64,000 nucleotides of DNA from Ectothiorhodospira mobilis. GTDB taxonomy: Bacteria > Pseudomonadota > Gammaproteobacteria > Ectothiorhodospirales > Ectothiorhodospiraceae. The stretch spans positions 1-64,000 of the forward strand of contig NZ_FOUO01000009.1 in assembly GCF_900114895.1 (NCBI RefSeq). Reading direction: 5' to 3'. A program made the translations under genes and the position numbers. Each line of letters starts with the position of its first letter. Within the stretch, counting starts at the first letter, position 1. Positions 26,132 to 35,142 of the stretch are shown here, in pieces. Under the pieces are notes generated by a model. It saw only the letters and a list, made by a program, of their open reading frames with translations, had not been told where the DNA came from and did no database searches.

Positions 26132-26728
26132 TCATCCCTGGCCGGCGGCGCGCACCGGGGCAAAGCTGCGGCGGTGGCAGGGACTGGGGCCGAGACGGGC
26201 CAGGGCCGCGCGATGGGCGGCGGTGGGATAGCCCTTGTGTCCGGCCAGGCCGTAGCCGGGGTAGCGGGCATCCAGTTCCACCATGAGACGGTCCCGGTGC
26301 ACCTTGGCGAGGATGGAGGCGGCGCCGATGGCGGCCACGCGGCGGTCCCCCCCCACCACGGCCCGGGCCGCACAGGGCAGATCGGGGCAGCGGTTGCCGT
26401 CCACCAGGACCAGGCTCGGGGCCCGGGCCAGCCCCTCCACGGCCCGGCGCATGGCCAGGAAGGTGGCCTGCAGGATGTTCAGCCGGTCGATCTCCTCCGG
26501 GTTGCAGATGCCCAGGGCCCAGGCCAGGGCCGTTTCCCGGATCACCCCTTCCAGGGCCTCGCGGCGGGCGGGGGTCAGGGTCTTGGAATCGGCCACCCCG
26601 TCCACGGGGCGGGCCGGATCCAGGATCACCGCGGCGGCCACCACGGGTCCGGCCAGGGGGCCCCGGCCCGCCTCATCCACACCGGCCACATCGGGCCGCA
26701 CCAGACCAAGATCTGCATCGCACGCCAA
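26132..26728 (-). CDS. rnhB: Ribonuclease HII
   Basis: This 198-aa protein (with the TTG start at 26728; E. coli 198) removes ribonucleotides and RNA of RNA-DNA hybrids. [20 protein letters not shown] carries the two acidic active-site residues. [24 protein letters not shown] and [15 protein letters not shown] complete the family motifs. The frame runs open to 26887, but upstream residues are not conserved. The TTG has GGGAGAG nearby; a GTG at 26701 is another option. It precedes dnaE, as usual. Normally lpxB would be directly upstream, but here a rightward block intervenes. Confidence 0.93.
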   Translation of the reverse strand: MACDADLGLVRPDVAGVDEAGRGPLAGPVVAAAVILDPARPVDGVADSKTLTPARREALEGVIRETALAWALGICNPEEIDRLNILQATFLAMRRAVEGLARAPSLVLVDGNRCPDLPCAARAVVGGDRRVAAIGAASILAKVHRDRLMVELDARYPGYGLAGHKGYPTAAHRAALARLGPSPCHRRSFAPVRAAGQG

Positions 26729-26795
26729 AAGCGGGGCTCTCCCATGGGAAACGCAGCGGATGGATGGGATCGGCGGCCGTCGCAACGCCCGGGGG

Positions 26796-26855
26796 CGCCT
26801 TATGTTGGCGACGGGGATCCCGTAAAATGGGCGGGAAATTCTAGCATACGGCCCG
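26796..26855 (+). repeat. 60-bp direct repeat, left copy
   Basis: It matches 27588-27647 at 57 of 60 positions with an offset of 792 bp. It starts CGCCTTATGTTGGCGACGGG and contains TAAAATGGGCGGGA. It lies just upstream of the antitoxin start, and the other copy lies upstream of the gnnA-like gene. The repeat may carry promoter elements used by both. Confidence 0.93.
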
Positions 26856-26889
26856 GCGCTGTCCGGCCACGCCTCTTTGGTGAACACCG

Positions 26890-27099
26890 ATGCGTATTGA
26901 AACCCAGGTACTGGAGCGCATTCGCGCCCTGCCGCCGGAACAGCAGGAAGAGGTGCTCGATTTCATCGAGTTCATCCGCTCGCGCAGGCCGATTCCTGCA
27001 AAGGACAGACCCATGGGCCTGTGCAAGGGGGAATTCAGGGTACCGGATGACTTCGATGCCCCCTTGCCTGATGAGGTCCTGCGCGATTTCGAGTCATGA
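26890..27099 (+). CDS. DUF2281-type antitoxin, VapB-like
   Basis: This 69-aa protein opens with [20 protein letters not shown], the DUF2281 helix pattern often found in antitoxins paired with PIN toxins. It ends in an acidic tail ([17 protein letters not shown]) that would wrap the toxin. It overlaps the PIN-domain gene by 4 nt (ATGA). DUF2281 antitoxins usually repress their own promoter. The cassette lies between 60-bp direct repeats and interrupts the rnhB/lpx neighbourhood. Confidence 0.82.
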   Translation: MRIETQVLERIRALPPEQQEEVLDFIEFIRSRRPIPAKDRPMGLCKGEFRVPDDFDAPLPDEVLRDFES

Positions 27100-27497
27100 A
27101 CCTGTTGATCGATACCCACATCTTCCTGTGGTACATCACTGACGACGCACGCCTCTCCCCCGAAATCGCGCACGCCATCCGCCGACCGGAGAATCAGATC
27201 CACCTGAGCGCCGTTTCCCTTTGGGAATGTCTCGTCAAACATCAACTGGGCAAGCTCCCACTGCCACAGGCCCCGGAAGCCTATCTGCCTTTGCAAAGGC
27301 AACGACATGGAATCGCTTCCCTTGATCTGGATGAAGCCAGCATCCGCCATCTGGTCAAGCTGCCCGCATTACATCGCGACCCCTTCGATCGCATGCTGAT
27401 CTGCCAGGCCATTGAACACGCCCTGGTCCTGGTGACCATGGACGAGGCCATCCGCCGTTATCCGGTGACCCTATTCGAGGTGGGGAGTCAGGGATAG
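27096..27497 (+). CDS. PIN-domain ribonuclease toxin, VapC-like
   Basis: This 133-aa PIN-domain protein has acidic residues at D6 ([12 protein letters not shown]), E44 (SAVSLWECLVK), D98 (HRDPFDRMLICQA) and D116 (LVTMDEAIRRY), the usual quartet for Mg-dependent RNA cleavage. VapC-type toxins cut tRNA or rRNA when the labile antitoxin is degraded. It is cotranscribed with the DUF2281 gene. Base composition is less GC-biased than the flanking core genes, in line with transfer. Confidence 0.9.
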   Translation: MNLLIDTHIFLWYITDDARLSPEIAHAIRRPENQIHLSAVSLWECLVKHQLGKLPLPQAPEAYLPLQRQRHGIASLDLDEASIRHLVKLPALHRDPFDRMLICQAIEHALVLVTMDEAIRRYPVTLFEVGSQG

Positions 27498-27587
27498 GGT
27501 TTCCCGCACTCTGCGTTGGAAGCGGCCCAGGCCATGCGGGGTACAGGCATCGTCCCGGAAGAGACCGGCGGTGTGGCCGCCTTATGC

Positions 27588-27647
27588 CGCCTTATGTTGG
27601 CGACGGGGATCCCGTAAAATGGGCGGGAGATTCTAGCACATGGCCCG
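27588..27647 (+). repeat. 60-bp direct repeat, right copy
   Basis: This is the partner of 26796-26855. Immediately to its left a 10-bp unit GCCGCCTTAT is doubled (27577-27596). It lies 49 bp upstream of the gnnA-like start, where it could supply the promoter of the gnnAB-lpxB operon. Confidence 0.93.
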
Positions 27648-27696
27648 TCCCACGCTGGCGCCGTCTAATCCACACGCATTACACCGGAACTGATCC

Positions 27697-28662
27697 ATGC
27701 ACCCCATCCGATGCGCCGTCATCGGCGTCGGCTACCTTGGCCGTTTCCACGCCCAGAAATACGCCGCCGCCGATCATGCCCAACTGGTCGCCGTGGCCGA
27801 CACGGATCCCGAGGCCGCCGCAAGGGTGGCGGCGGAATGCGGCTGCCGCGCCGTCACCGACTACCGCGAACTGCTGGGGGAAGTGGATGCGGTGAGCATC
27901 GTAGTACCCACCACGCTGCACTACGAGGTGGCCCGGGAGTGCATCGCCCACGGCGTGCACGTCCTGGTGGAGAAGCCCATCACCCGCACGGTGGCGGAGG
28001 CCGCGGAACTCAACCGGCTGGCCCGGGAGAAGAACGTGTGCCTGCAGGTGGGGCATCTGGAGCGTTTCAACGCCGCCCTCATGGAGGTGAGCCGCCGCCC
28101 CACCCCGCCCCTGTTCATCGAGTCCCACCGGCTGGCCCCCTTCAAGCCCCGCACCACGGACGTGAACGTGGTCCTGGATCTGATGATCCACGACATCGAC
28201 ATCATCCTGGACATGGTGCGCTCGCCGGTGAAATCCCTGGCGGCCAGCGGGGCCCGGGTGCTCTCCGATGCCCTGGACATCGCCAATGCCCGCATCGAGT
28301 TCGACAACGGCTGCGTGGCCAACGTCACCTCCAGCCGGGTCAGCCTCAAGAGCGAGCGCAAGATGCGCATCTTCCAGAAGAACGCCTATGTCTCCATCGA
28401 CTTCCAGAACCGGGGCCTGTCGGTGCACCGGCTCGGGGACCGGGAGGCCTTCCCGGGGATCCCGGAGATCACCAGCGAGAACACCGTGTTCGAGGAAGGC
28501 GACGCCCTGAAGGTGGAGATCCAGGCCTTCCTGGAGGCGGTGCGCGGTGAGGCGCCGGTGGTCGTCAGCGGCGAGGACGGCCAGCGGGCCCTGGAGACGG
28601 CTATCCGCATCAGCGAGCTGCTCCATGGCGAGGCCCCCGTGCTGGGGCAGTCCGCGCCCTGA
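27697..28662 (+). CDS. gnnA: Gfo/Idh/MocA oxidoreductase, probable UDP-GlcNAc 3-dehydrogenase
   Basis: This 321-aa protein has an N-terminal Rossmann motif (CAVIGVGYLGRFHAQKYA, residues 6-23) and the family EKP motif in HVLVEKPITRTVAEA. The C-terminal sugar-binding domain includes DLMIHDIDIILDM. The family is broad. The specific call comes from context: it is followed by a DegT-type aminotransferase and lpxB, with lpxA nearby. In Acidithiobacillus, GnnA oxidises UDP-GlcNAc at C3 and GnnB aminates it, giving the diamino sugar acylated by LpxA. The reaction is therefore inferred. The dehydrogenase fold is certain. Confidence 0.8.
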   Translation: MHPIRCAVIGVGYLGRFHAQKYAAADHAQLVAVADTDPEAAARVAAECGCRAVTDYRELLGEVDAVSIVVPTTLHYEVARECIAHGVHVLVEKPITRTVAEAAELNRLAREKNVCLQVGHLERFNAALMEVSRRPTPPLFIESHRLAPFKPRTTDVNVVLDLMIHDIDIILDMVRSPVKSLAASGARVLSDALDIANARIEFDNGCVANVTSSRVSLKSERKMRIFQKNAYVSIDFQNRGLSVHRLGDREAFPGIPEITSENTVFEEGDALKVEIQAFLEAVRGEAPVVVSGEDGQRALETAIRISELLHGEAPVLGQSAP

Positions 28663-28724
28663 CCCCGTGCCTCCCGCCCTGCGGGCACCCATTATCCAGA
28701 CGAATTGATGAAGAAGGATTGCGC

Positions 28725-29822
28725 ATGATCCCCATGGTTGACCTCAAGGCCCAGTACGCCCATCTCAAGGCGGAGATCGACGCCGCCGTGCAGGGGGTGC
28801 TGGCCGACACCCGTTTCATCCTGGGCCCCAATGTCCAGGCCCTGGAGTCGGAACTGGCGGCGTATCTGGGGGTGGAGCACGCCGTCACCTGCGCCTCGGG
28901 CACCGATGCCCTGCACCTGGCCCTGCGGGCCGCCGGCATCGGCCCCGGGGACGAGGTGATCACCACCGCCTTCACCTTCATCGCCACCGCCGAGGCCATC
29001 CGCTACGTGGGCGCCACGCCGGTGTTCGTGGACATCGACCCGAAGACCTTCAACATCGATCCCGAGCGGGTGGAGGCCGCCATCACGCCCCGCACCCGGG
29101 CCCTGCTGCCGGTGCACCTGTTCGGGCAGCCGGCGAACCTGCACGCCCTGTCGGACCTGTGCCAGGCACACGGTCTGATGCTCATCGAGGACTGCGCCCA
29201 GTCCTTCGGCGCCACCCTGGACGGGCGTCAGACGGGGGCCTTCGGGGATTTCGGCTGCTTCAGCTTCTTCCCCAGCAAGAACCTGGGGGCCTTCGGCGAC
29301 GGCGGTCTGGTGACGGCGCGGGACGCAGAACACGCCGCCCTGCTGCGCAACCTGCGCAACCACGGCAGCGACGTGCGCTATCACCATGACCGCATCGGCT
29401 ACAACAGCCGCCTGGACGAGATGCAGGCGGCCATCCTGCGGGTGAAGCTGCCCCATGTGGATGACTTCAACGCCCGCCGCCGGGCGGTGGCCCAGCGTTA
29501 CCACGCAGGCCTTGCAGAGAGCGGCGCCACGCCCCCCTTCGAGGACGGCCTGGGGGTGCATGTCTTCCACCAGTACACCCTGCTGAGCGAGCACCGCGAC
29601 GCCATCATGGCCGCCCTGCAGAAAGCGGAGGTGGCCTCGGCCATCTACTACCCCATCCCTTTGCACCGGCAGAAGGCCTTCGCCGACATCACCGCCGGGG
29701 TGGACCTGCCGGTGACCGAGGACGTGGCCGCCCGCTGCCTGTCCCTGCCCATCCACCCCGAGCTGCCCCTGGAGACGGCGGACCGCATCGCCGCCCGGGT
29801 GCGGGAGGCGGCACCGCGGTGA
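28725..29822 (+). CDS. gnnB: DegT/DnrJ/EryC1 aminotransferase, probable GnnB
   Basis: This 365-aa PLP enzyme of the sugar-aminotransferase family has VDLKAQYAHLKAEID at the start, TCASGTDALHLALRAAGIGP, and EDCAQSFGA. FSFFPSKNLGAFGDGG contains the PLP lysine. It is predicted to convert the 3-keto sugar nucleotide made by the preceding oxidoreductase to the 3-amino form for lipid A. I chose the ATG at 28725, with GAAGGA just upstream; a TTG at 28719 is in frame. Its stop overlaps the lpxB GTG start. Other sugar-3-aminotransferase roles cannot be excluded, but the lpx context favours GnnB. Confidence 0.82.
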   Translation: MIPMVDLKAQYAHLKAEIDAAVQGVLADTRFILGPNVQALESELAAYLGVEHAVTCASGTDALHLALRAAGIGPGDEVITTAFTFIATAEAIRYVGATPVFVDIDPKTFNIDPERVEAAITPRTRALLPVHLFGQPANLHALSDLCQAHGLMLIEDCAQSFGATLDGRQTGAFGDFGCFSFFPSKNLGAFGDGGLVTARDAEHAALLRNLRNHGSDVRYHHDRIGYNSRLDEMQAAILRVKLPHVDDFNARRRAVAQRYHAGLAESGATPPFEDGLGVHVFHQYTLLSEHRDAIMAALQKAEVASAIYYPIPLHRQKAFADITAGVDLPVTEDVAARCLSLPIHPELPLETADRIAARVREAAPR

Positions 29823-31012
29823 ACACCCGCCCCCGGCACATCATGGTGGTGGCCGGAGAGGCCTCCGGGGACCAGCACGCAGCGGAGATGGTGCGCGCCC
29901 TGGAGCGATTGCGCCCGGGGAACCGCTACTCGGGCATGGGCTGCGACGCCCTGGCGGCGGCGGGCACGGAGCGGATCGTGGACGCCCGGGACCTGGCCGT
30001 GGTGGGCCTGTGGGAGGTCCTGGCCCACTACCGCGACATCCGCCGCGCCCTGGACACCCTCAAGGCCCGGCTGCGGGCGGACCCGCCGGACCTGCTGGTG
30101 CTGGTGGACTACGTGGAGTTCAACCTGCGCCTGGCGCGCACGGCCAAGGCCCTGGGGATCCCGGTGCTGTTCTACGTCAGCCCCCAGGTCTGGGCATGGC
30201 GCGCGCGGCGGGTGCGGCGCATCGGCGAGGTGATCGACGCCATGGCGGTGCTGTTCCCCTTCGAGACGGAATTCTACCAACGCCACGGCATCCCCGTGCG
30301 CTACGTGGGCAACCCCCTGGTGGACACGGTGCGCCCCGGCGCCCCGCCGGAGGTGATCCGCCAGGACCTGGATCTGGACCCGGAGGCTCAGGTGGTGGGC
30401 CTCCTGCCCGGCAGCCGCAGGGGCGAACTGCGCCGCCACCTGCCGGTGATGATGCAGACCTGCCGCTGGCTGCGCCGGCGCCATCCCCGGGTGCAGTTCG
30501 TCCTGCCCCTGGCCCCGGGGGTAAACGTGGAGCGGGATGTCACCCCCCATCTGGACCCGCAACTGGGGATCCGCCAGGTGACGGGGCGCACCCACGATGT
30601 GCTGGCCGCCAGCCACACCCTCATCATCGCCTCGGGCACGGCCACCCTGGAGGCGGCCCTGATGGGCACCCCCATGGCCATCCTCTATCGGGTCTCGCCG
30701 CTGACCTACGCCGTGCTCAAGCGCATGCTGCTGATCCGGGACATCGGCCTGGCCAACATCGTCGCCGGCGAACGCGTGGTGCAGGAATTCGTCCAGTCCC
30801 GGGCCCGGCCCGAGGCCATCGGGGCCGAGGTGGAACGCCTGCTCACCGATCCGGACTATCATCAACAGGTGTGCCAGGGACTGGCCCGGGTGCGCGCGCG
30901 CCTGGGCGATGGCGGGGCCTCGGAGAACGTGGCCCGCATGGCCCTGGAACTCATGGACCACGGGCGGCTGCTGCCGTCCGGCAATGCGTCCCCCACCACT
31001 GAGGCATCATGA
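29819..31012 (+). CDS. lpxB: Lipid-A-disaccharide synthase
   Basis: This 397-aa glycosyltransferase condenses UDP-2,3-diacyl sugar with lipid X to form the lipid A disaccharide at the inner membrane. Family motifs include VVAGEASGDQHAAEMV, YVSPQVWAWRARRV, VGNPLVDTV, LLPGSRRGELRRHLP and IIASGTATLEAAL. It starts at GTG overlapping the gnnB stop (GTGA). In most gammaproteobacteria lpxB follows lpxA on the same strand; here it is on the opposite strand, 3'-to-3' with lpxA. Confidence 0.96.
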   Translation: MNTRPRHIMVVAGEASGDQHAAEMVRALERLRPGNRYSGMGCDALAAAGTERIVDARDLAVVGLWEVLAHYRDIRRALDTLKARLRADPPDLLVLVDYVEFNLRLARTAKALGIPVLFYVSPQVWAWRARRVRRIGEVIDAMAVLFPFETEFYQRHGIPVRYVGNPLVDTVRPGAPPEVIRQDLDLDPEAQVVGLLPGSRRGELRRHLPVMMQTCRWLRRRHPRVQFVLPLAPGVNVERDVTPHLDPQLGIRQVTGRTHDVLAASHTLIIASGTATLEAALMGTPMAILYRVSPLTYAVLKRMLLIRDIGLANIVAGERVVQEFVQSRARPEAIGAEVERLLTDPDYHQQVCQGLARVRARLGDGGASENVARMALELMDHGRLLPSGNASPTTEAS

Positions 31013-31902
31013 TGGCCGCAGCCATGAACGACACCGAACGTCCCAGCCGGCGCCGCTGGATCCCCCTGACCCTGGCGGGGACTACGATCCTGACCCTGGT
31101 GGGGGCCCTGGCCCTGCCGGGACAATCCGCCCTGGTCTCCCTGGTGCTGTTCATCTTCCTGTTCCCCTGCACCCTGATGGTCCTGCTGGTGCGCTGGTGG
31201 CCCCGGCGCCACTGCCGCACCCTGGAGGGGGGCGCCCGCTGGCGGCGGCGCCTCTACTTCGCCGCCGCCGCCTTCCTGCTGGCCGCGGTGGTGAACCTGC
31301 TGGGGGGCATGCGCTTCTTCGGCACCGCCGTGGGCACCACGCTGCTCACGGCGGGGACGCTGCTGCTGCCCCCGGCCATGGTGCTCACCCTGCTGGCCTT
31401 CTCCCTGAGCCGGGACGATCCCACCGAGGAATTGCTGGAGCCCGGCGAGGTGATCCGCTTCCATGCCGAGACCCACTGGGGGGTATTCCTGCCCTCCATC
31501 CTGCTCACCACCCTGGCCCTGGTGCTGGCCCTGGGGCCCTTCGGCCTGGGCGGGCTGTCCCTGGCGGCCATGATCTACCTGCTGCTGCTGCCCGGCCTGC
31601 TGGCCCGTGCCCTGACCACCTTCATCAACACGGAGGTGACGGTGACCGACCGCCATCTCATCACGGTCACCGGCACCCTCTGGCGGCGGCGGCACATCAT
31701 CCCCCTGAAGGAGATCCAGGCGGCGGGGGTGTCCTGGGGATGGCTGGGGCGTCTGCTGCGCTACGGCAAGGTGGGGGTGATCTGCCATGATGAGACCAGC
31801 CTCAAGCTGTCCGGGCTGGCCGATCCCATGAAGGTCCAGGACCTGCTGGACCCCTTCAGGCCGGACCCGGAAGAGGCAACGCCGGTGGGAGGGCGGTCAT
31901 GA
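31009..31902 (+). CDS. PH-domain (bPH2/DUF304-like) membrane protein
   Basis: This 297-aa protein has about six hydrophobic segments: roughly 21-35, 42-63, 83-100, 107-130, 162-180 and 186-205. A bacterial PH-like domain follows (FINTEVTVTDRHLITVTG, then RRRHIIPLKEIQAAGV). The start overlaps the lpxB stop (ATGA), so it is translated with the lipid A genes. Function of such proteins is mostly unknown; membrane or envelope roles are likely. The next gene also overlaps by 4 nt. Confidence 0.72.
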   Translation: MMAAAMNDTERPSRRRWIPLTLAGTTILTLVGALALPGQSALVSLVLFIFLFPCTLMVLLVRWWPRRHCRTLEGGARWRRRLYFAAAAFLLAAVVNLLGGMRFFGTAVGTTLLTAGTLLLPPAMVLTLLAFSLSRDDPTEELLEPGEVIRFHAETHWGVFLPSILLTTLALVLALGPFGLGGLSLAAMIYLLLLPGLLARALTTFINTEVTVTDRHLITVTGTLWRRRHIIPLKEIQAAGVSWGWLGRLLRYGKVGVICHDETSLKLSGLADPMKVQDLLDPFRPDPEEATPVGGRS

Positions 31903-32084
31903 AGGTGGAACTGCGTCTGGAGCTGGACGTGGACCTGACCCGCATCCGCCTCCGGGACGTGAAGGCCCTGGTGGAGCGCCTCTTCGCCGCCCGGGACATG
32001 GAGGCCATCCGGCGCATCCGCGTCCTGGACGTGCGCCTGGGGGAGCCAGAAGGCGGCGGGGACGACGCCCCCGGCAGCCGCTGA
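31899..32084 (+). CDS. Small hypothetical protein (61 aa)
   Basis: I do not recognise this protein. It starts MKVELRLELDVDLTRIRLRD, is highly charged, has no membrane segment, and ends in a Gly/Asp-rich tail. ATGA overlap with the PH-domain gene and retained reading frame suggest it is real and translated. Its stop lies 9 bp from the convergent lpxA stop, leaving almost no room for a terminator. Confidence 0.6.
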   Translation: MKVELRLELDVDLTRIRLRDVKALVERLFAARDMEAIRRIRVLDVRLGEPEGGGDDAPGSR

Positions 32085-32093
32085 TCCCCCGGC

Positions 32094-32894
32094 TCAGCCC
32101 TCGCCCCGGCGGGGGGCGGTGCGCACGATGCCCCGGTGCTTGTCCTGACTCTCGCGGATGAAGGCCACGAAGGCCGCCACCTCCGGGTGGGCCTGGGCCA
32201 ACGGGGCCACGGCCTCCAAGCCGCGCTCCCGATCGCGCCCCCGCACCAGATGCTTGAAGGCGCGGTGCAGGGCGGACACCAGTTCCGGGGAGGCCCCCCG
32301 CCGCCGGAGCCCCACCTTATTGATACCCACCGCCCGGGCGTAATTGCCGGAGGCCAGGCAATACGGCGGCAGATCCCGGTTCAGGGCCGTGCCCATGCTG
32401 GTGAAGGCCTGGTCCCCGATGCGGCAGAACTGGTGCACCAGGGTAAAGCCGCCCAGCACCACCCGGTCCCCCACCTGGCAATGCCCCGCCAGGGAGGCGG
32501 CGTTGGAGAAGACCCCATGGCTGCCCACGCGGCAGTCGTGGGCGATGTGGACATAGGCCATGATGAGGTTGTCCGAACCCACACGGGTGCAACCGCCGCC
32601 CTTGGGGGTGCCGCGGCTCAGGGTCACGAATTCGCGAATGGTGTTGCGATCGCCGATCTCCAGGCGCGTGGGCTCACCGGCATAGCTCAGGTCCTGGGGG
32701 GCCTCCCCCAGGGAGGCGAACTGGAAGATCCGGCACTCCTCCCCCACCCGCGTACCCTCGCGGATGACCACATGGGGGCCGATATGGGTGCCGCGGCCGA
32801 TCTCCACATCCGGCCCGATGACCGTGAACGGCCCGATGTGCACATCTTCCGCGATCCGCGCCCCGGGATCGATCACCGCCCGGGGGTCGATCAT
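32094..32894 (-). CDS. lpxA: UDP-N-acetylglucosamine acyltransferase
   Basis: This 266-aa left-handed beta-helix enzyme (E. coli 262) transfers a 3-hydroxyacyl chain from ACP to the 3-position of the UDP-sugar, the first lipid A step. The catalytic histidine is in [14 protein letters not shown], and hexapeptide repeats begin at [19 protein letters not shown]. With gnnA/gnnB nearby, its real substrate may be the 3-amino sugar, giving an amide. I chose the ATG at 32894, which overlaps the fabZ stop by 4 nt; the longer frame adds MRRQGRGI. Confidence 0.96.
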   Translation of the reverse strand: MIDPRAVIDPGARIAEDVHIGPFTVIGPDVEIGRGTHIGPHVVIREGTRVGEECRIFQFASLGEAPQDLSYAGEPTRLEIGDRNTIREFVTLSRGTPKGGGCTRVGSDNLIMAYVHIAHDCRVGSHGVFSNAASLAGHCQVGDRVVLGGFTLVHQFCRIGDQAFTSMGTALNRDLPPYCLASGNYARAVGINKVGLRRRGASPELVSALHRAFKHLVRGRDRERGLEAVAPLAQAHPEVAAFVAFIRESQDKHRGIVRTAPRRGEG

Positions 32895-33349
32895 GATTCC
32901 ACGTCCTTGCCGGCGCACATGAGACTGGCGGAGGCCACCACCTCGCCGTCCACCCGCGCCTCGCCGTTGAAGCGCCAGATGCCGCGCATGGTGCGCACAT
33001 GCTCCACGTGCAGGTGCAGCTGGTCACCGGGCTCCACCTGACGGCGGAAACGGGCCTCGTCGATGCCCACGAAGAGATAGAGCTGTTGCCGATCGCCCCC
33101 CTCACCCCGGTGTTCCTGGGTCTTGAAGGCCAGCAAGCCCGTGGCCTGGGCCAGGGCCTCCAGGATGAGCACCCCGGGCATCACCGGCCGGATGGGGAAA
33201 TGCCCCTGGAAGTAGGGTTCGTTGAAGGAGACGTTCTTGATGCCGTCCAGGTATTCACCGGGTTTGTACTCGGTGACCCGGTCCACCATCAGGAAGGGAA
33301 AACGGTGCGGCAGGCAGCGCAGCACCTCATGAATGGTCATCTGGTCCAC
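32891..33349 (-). CDS. fabZ: 3-hydroxyacyl-ACP dehydratase FabZ
   Basis: This is a 152-aa hot-dog fold dehydratase of fatty-acid elongation. The catalytic histidine is in [13 protein letters not shown] and the catalytic glutamate in [16 protein letters not shown] prefer the GTG at 33349 because AGGA lies about 7 nt upstream; an in-frame ATG three codons later (MTIHEVL) is an alternative. It overlaps lpxA by 4 nt, linking fatty-acid and lipid A synthesis, as in other proteobacteria. The 155-bp gap to lpxD holds no gene. Confidence 0.95.
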   Translation of the reverse strand: MDQMTIHEVLRCLPHRFPFLMVDRVTEYKPGEYLDGIKNVSFNEPYFQGHFPIRPVMPGVLILEALAQATGLLAFKTQEHRGEGGDRQQLYLFVGIDEARFRRQVEPGDQLHLHVEHVRTMRGIWRFNGEARVDGEVVASASLMCAGKDVES

Positions 33350-33504
33350 GGATTGTTCCTGTTCTTTTCTGGGTCGATTCGGATCGGGCTCGTGATGGAT
33401 TTGCAATTGGATTGCCAGGGAACCCCTGACGCCTTCCGTGGGGCATGATCCCGGTAGCGCCCGCCGCTTCTGGCCATGGGCGGAGGGGCGGACCTGCGCC
33501 GCGC

Positions 33505-34536
33505 TCAATCGCGCGCGTCCCCCTGCAGGACCCGCTCGATGCGGCGGATGCGCCGGAACAGATCCCCCAGGCGGCGCAGGTGGGCCAGGCTCCGGTTCCA
33601 ATCGCCGGAGGGGGCCTGGGGTACCCCCGAGGAGTAGACCCCGGGGTCGGGGATGGAACGGGTCACCAGGGTCATGGCGGTGATGGTGACCCCGTCGGTG
33701 ATCTCCAGGTGACCGAGGATACCGGCGCCGCCGCCGATGGCGCAGCCGCGGCCGATGCGGGCACTGCCCGCGATGCCGACGCACCCGGCCACGGCGGTGT
33801 GGGCGCCGATGCGCACGTTGTGGGCCACCTGCACCTGGTTGTCCAGCTTGACACCGTCCTCGAGGACGGTGTCCTCCAGGGCCCCCCGGTCGATGGTGGT
33901 GTTGGCCCCCACCTCCACGTCATCGCCGATGCGCACCCCGCCCACCTGGGGCACACGCACCCAGGCCTCGCCGTCCCGGGCGAAGCCGAAGCCGTCGGCG
34001 CCGATGACGGCCCCCGGCTGGATCAGGGCGCGGCGGCCCACCACCACGCCCCGGCCCAGGGTGACCCGGGCCTCGAGGCGGGAGTCCGCCCCCACGCGGC
34101 TGCCGGGTTCCAGGACACAGCCGGGGCCGAGGACGACACATTCTCCCAGTTCGCAGCCCGCCCCCACCACACAATGGGGGCCCACCGCGGCGGAGGGATG
34201 CACCCGGGCGCCGGGATCCACGTGGGCGGAGGGATGGATCCCCGGCGCAGGACTTGGCGGCGGGTGCAGCAGGCGCGCGGCCCGGGCAAAGCCCAGGTGG
34301 GGATCGTCACACACCAGGGCGGGCACGGGACACAGGGGCAGGTCCTCCGCCCCCAGGATCACCAGGCCGGCCCGCGTACCTTCCAGCGCCTGGCGATAGC
34401 GCCCCCGGGAGACGAAGGCCACCTGTCCCGGACCCGCCCGCTCCAGGGGGGCCACGGAGTCCACGCAGGCCCCTTCTTCCCCGCCGTGGAGCACGCCGCC
34501 CACCTGCACGGCCAGGGTCTGCAGGGTGACACCCAT
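33505..34536 (-). CDS. lpxD: UDP-3-O-acylglucosamine N-acyltransferase
   Basis: This 343-aa enzyme adds the second 3-hydroxyacyl chain in lipid A synthesis. An N-terminal uridine-binding domain (to about 100) precedes a long hexapeptide beta-helix. The active-site region contains [15 protein letters not shown] and [16 protein letters not shown] chose the ATG before [12 protein letters not shown] (34536), which gives the family length (E. coli 341). It lies 13 nt downstream of skp. Confidence 0.95.
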   Translation of the reverse strand: MGVTLQTLAVQVGGVLHGGEEGACVDSVAPLERAGPGQVAFVSRGRYRQALEGTRAGLVILGAEDLPLCPVPALVCDDPHLGFARAARLLHPPPSPAPGIHPSAHVDPGARVHPSAAVGPHCVVGAGCELGECVVLGPGCVLEPGSRVGADSRLEARVTLGRGVVVGRRALIQPGAVIGADGFGFARDGEAWVRVPQVGGVRIGDDVEVGANTTIDRGALEDTVLEDGVKLDNQVQVAHNVRIGAHTAVAGCVGIAGSARIGRGCAIGGGAGILGHLEITDGVTITAMTLVTRSIPDPGVYSSGVPQAPSGDWNRSLAHLRRLGDLFRRIRRIERVLQGDARD

Positions 34537-34549
34537 GCCGCCTTGGGCC

Positions 34550-35083
34550 TTATTCGCCGGAGGATTCGTATCGGCGGCGCAATTCCTCCAGGACTCGGCC
34601 GGTGATGTCCGCCCGGTCGCTGGCATAGACCACGGTGCGTTCGGTCACCACCAGATCCAGTTCATCCCGCTGGGCGATGTCGAGGATCACCGACTGCACC
34701 AGGCGCTGCACCCGGGCCAGTTCCTCGTTGCGCCGGGAGTTGAGATCCTCCTGGAACATCTCCTGGTTATGCTGAAACTCCCGGGAACGGTTACGGAATT
34801 CCCGCTGCAGCTCGGAGCGCTCGTCGCTGCCCATGATCTCCGCATCCCGCTCCAGGCGCTGCTGCATCTCCCGCAGGGCATCCCGCTCGGCCACCAGCTC
34901 CGCCTCCCGCGGGGAGAATTCCTGTTCCAGTTGTTTGAACAGGGCCTCCGTCTGCGGGCACTGCTCCATCACCCGGCTGATGTTGACGAAGGCCACCGCA
35001 TCGGCGGCCAGGGTCACGGCGGGGACCGCCAGCAGGATGATGAGCCCCAGTACGTAACCCAGTGGACGGATATGCCTCTTCAA
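34550..35083 (-). CDS. skp: OmpH/Skp periplasmic chaperone
   Basis: This protein of about 177 aa has a signal peptide (GYVLGLIILLAVPAVTLAADA) and a long charged coiled coil (about 40-120), the tentacles of the trimeric Skp chaperone. Skp binds unfolded outer-membrane proteins after Sec export and passes them toward BamA. I prefer the TTG at 35083 (then KRHIRPLG), with GGAG 7 nt upstream; a GTG at 35107 would add eight residues. The bamA-skp-lpxD order is conserved. Confidence 0.9.
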   Translation of the reverse strand: MKRHIRPLGYVLGLIILLAVPAVTLAADAVAFVNISRVMEQCPQTEALFKQLEQEFSPREAELVAERDALREMQQRLERDAEIMGSDERSELQREFRNRSREFQHNQEMFQEDLNSRRNEELARVQRLVQSVILDIAQRDELDLVVTERTVVYASDRADITGRVLEELRRRYESSGE

Positions 35084-35142
35084 TGTCTTTCTCCAGATGC
35101 TGCCCACCTTGGGCGGTGTCTTGGATCGGGATGCGGCCGTGG

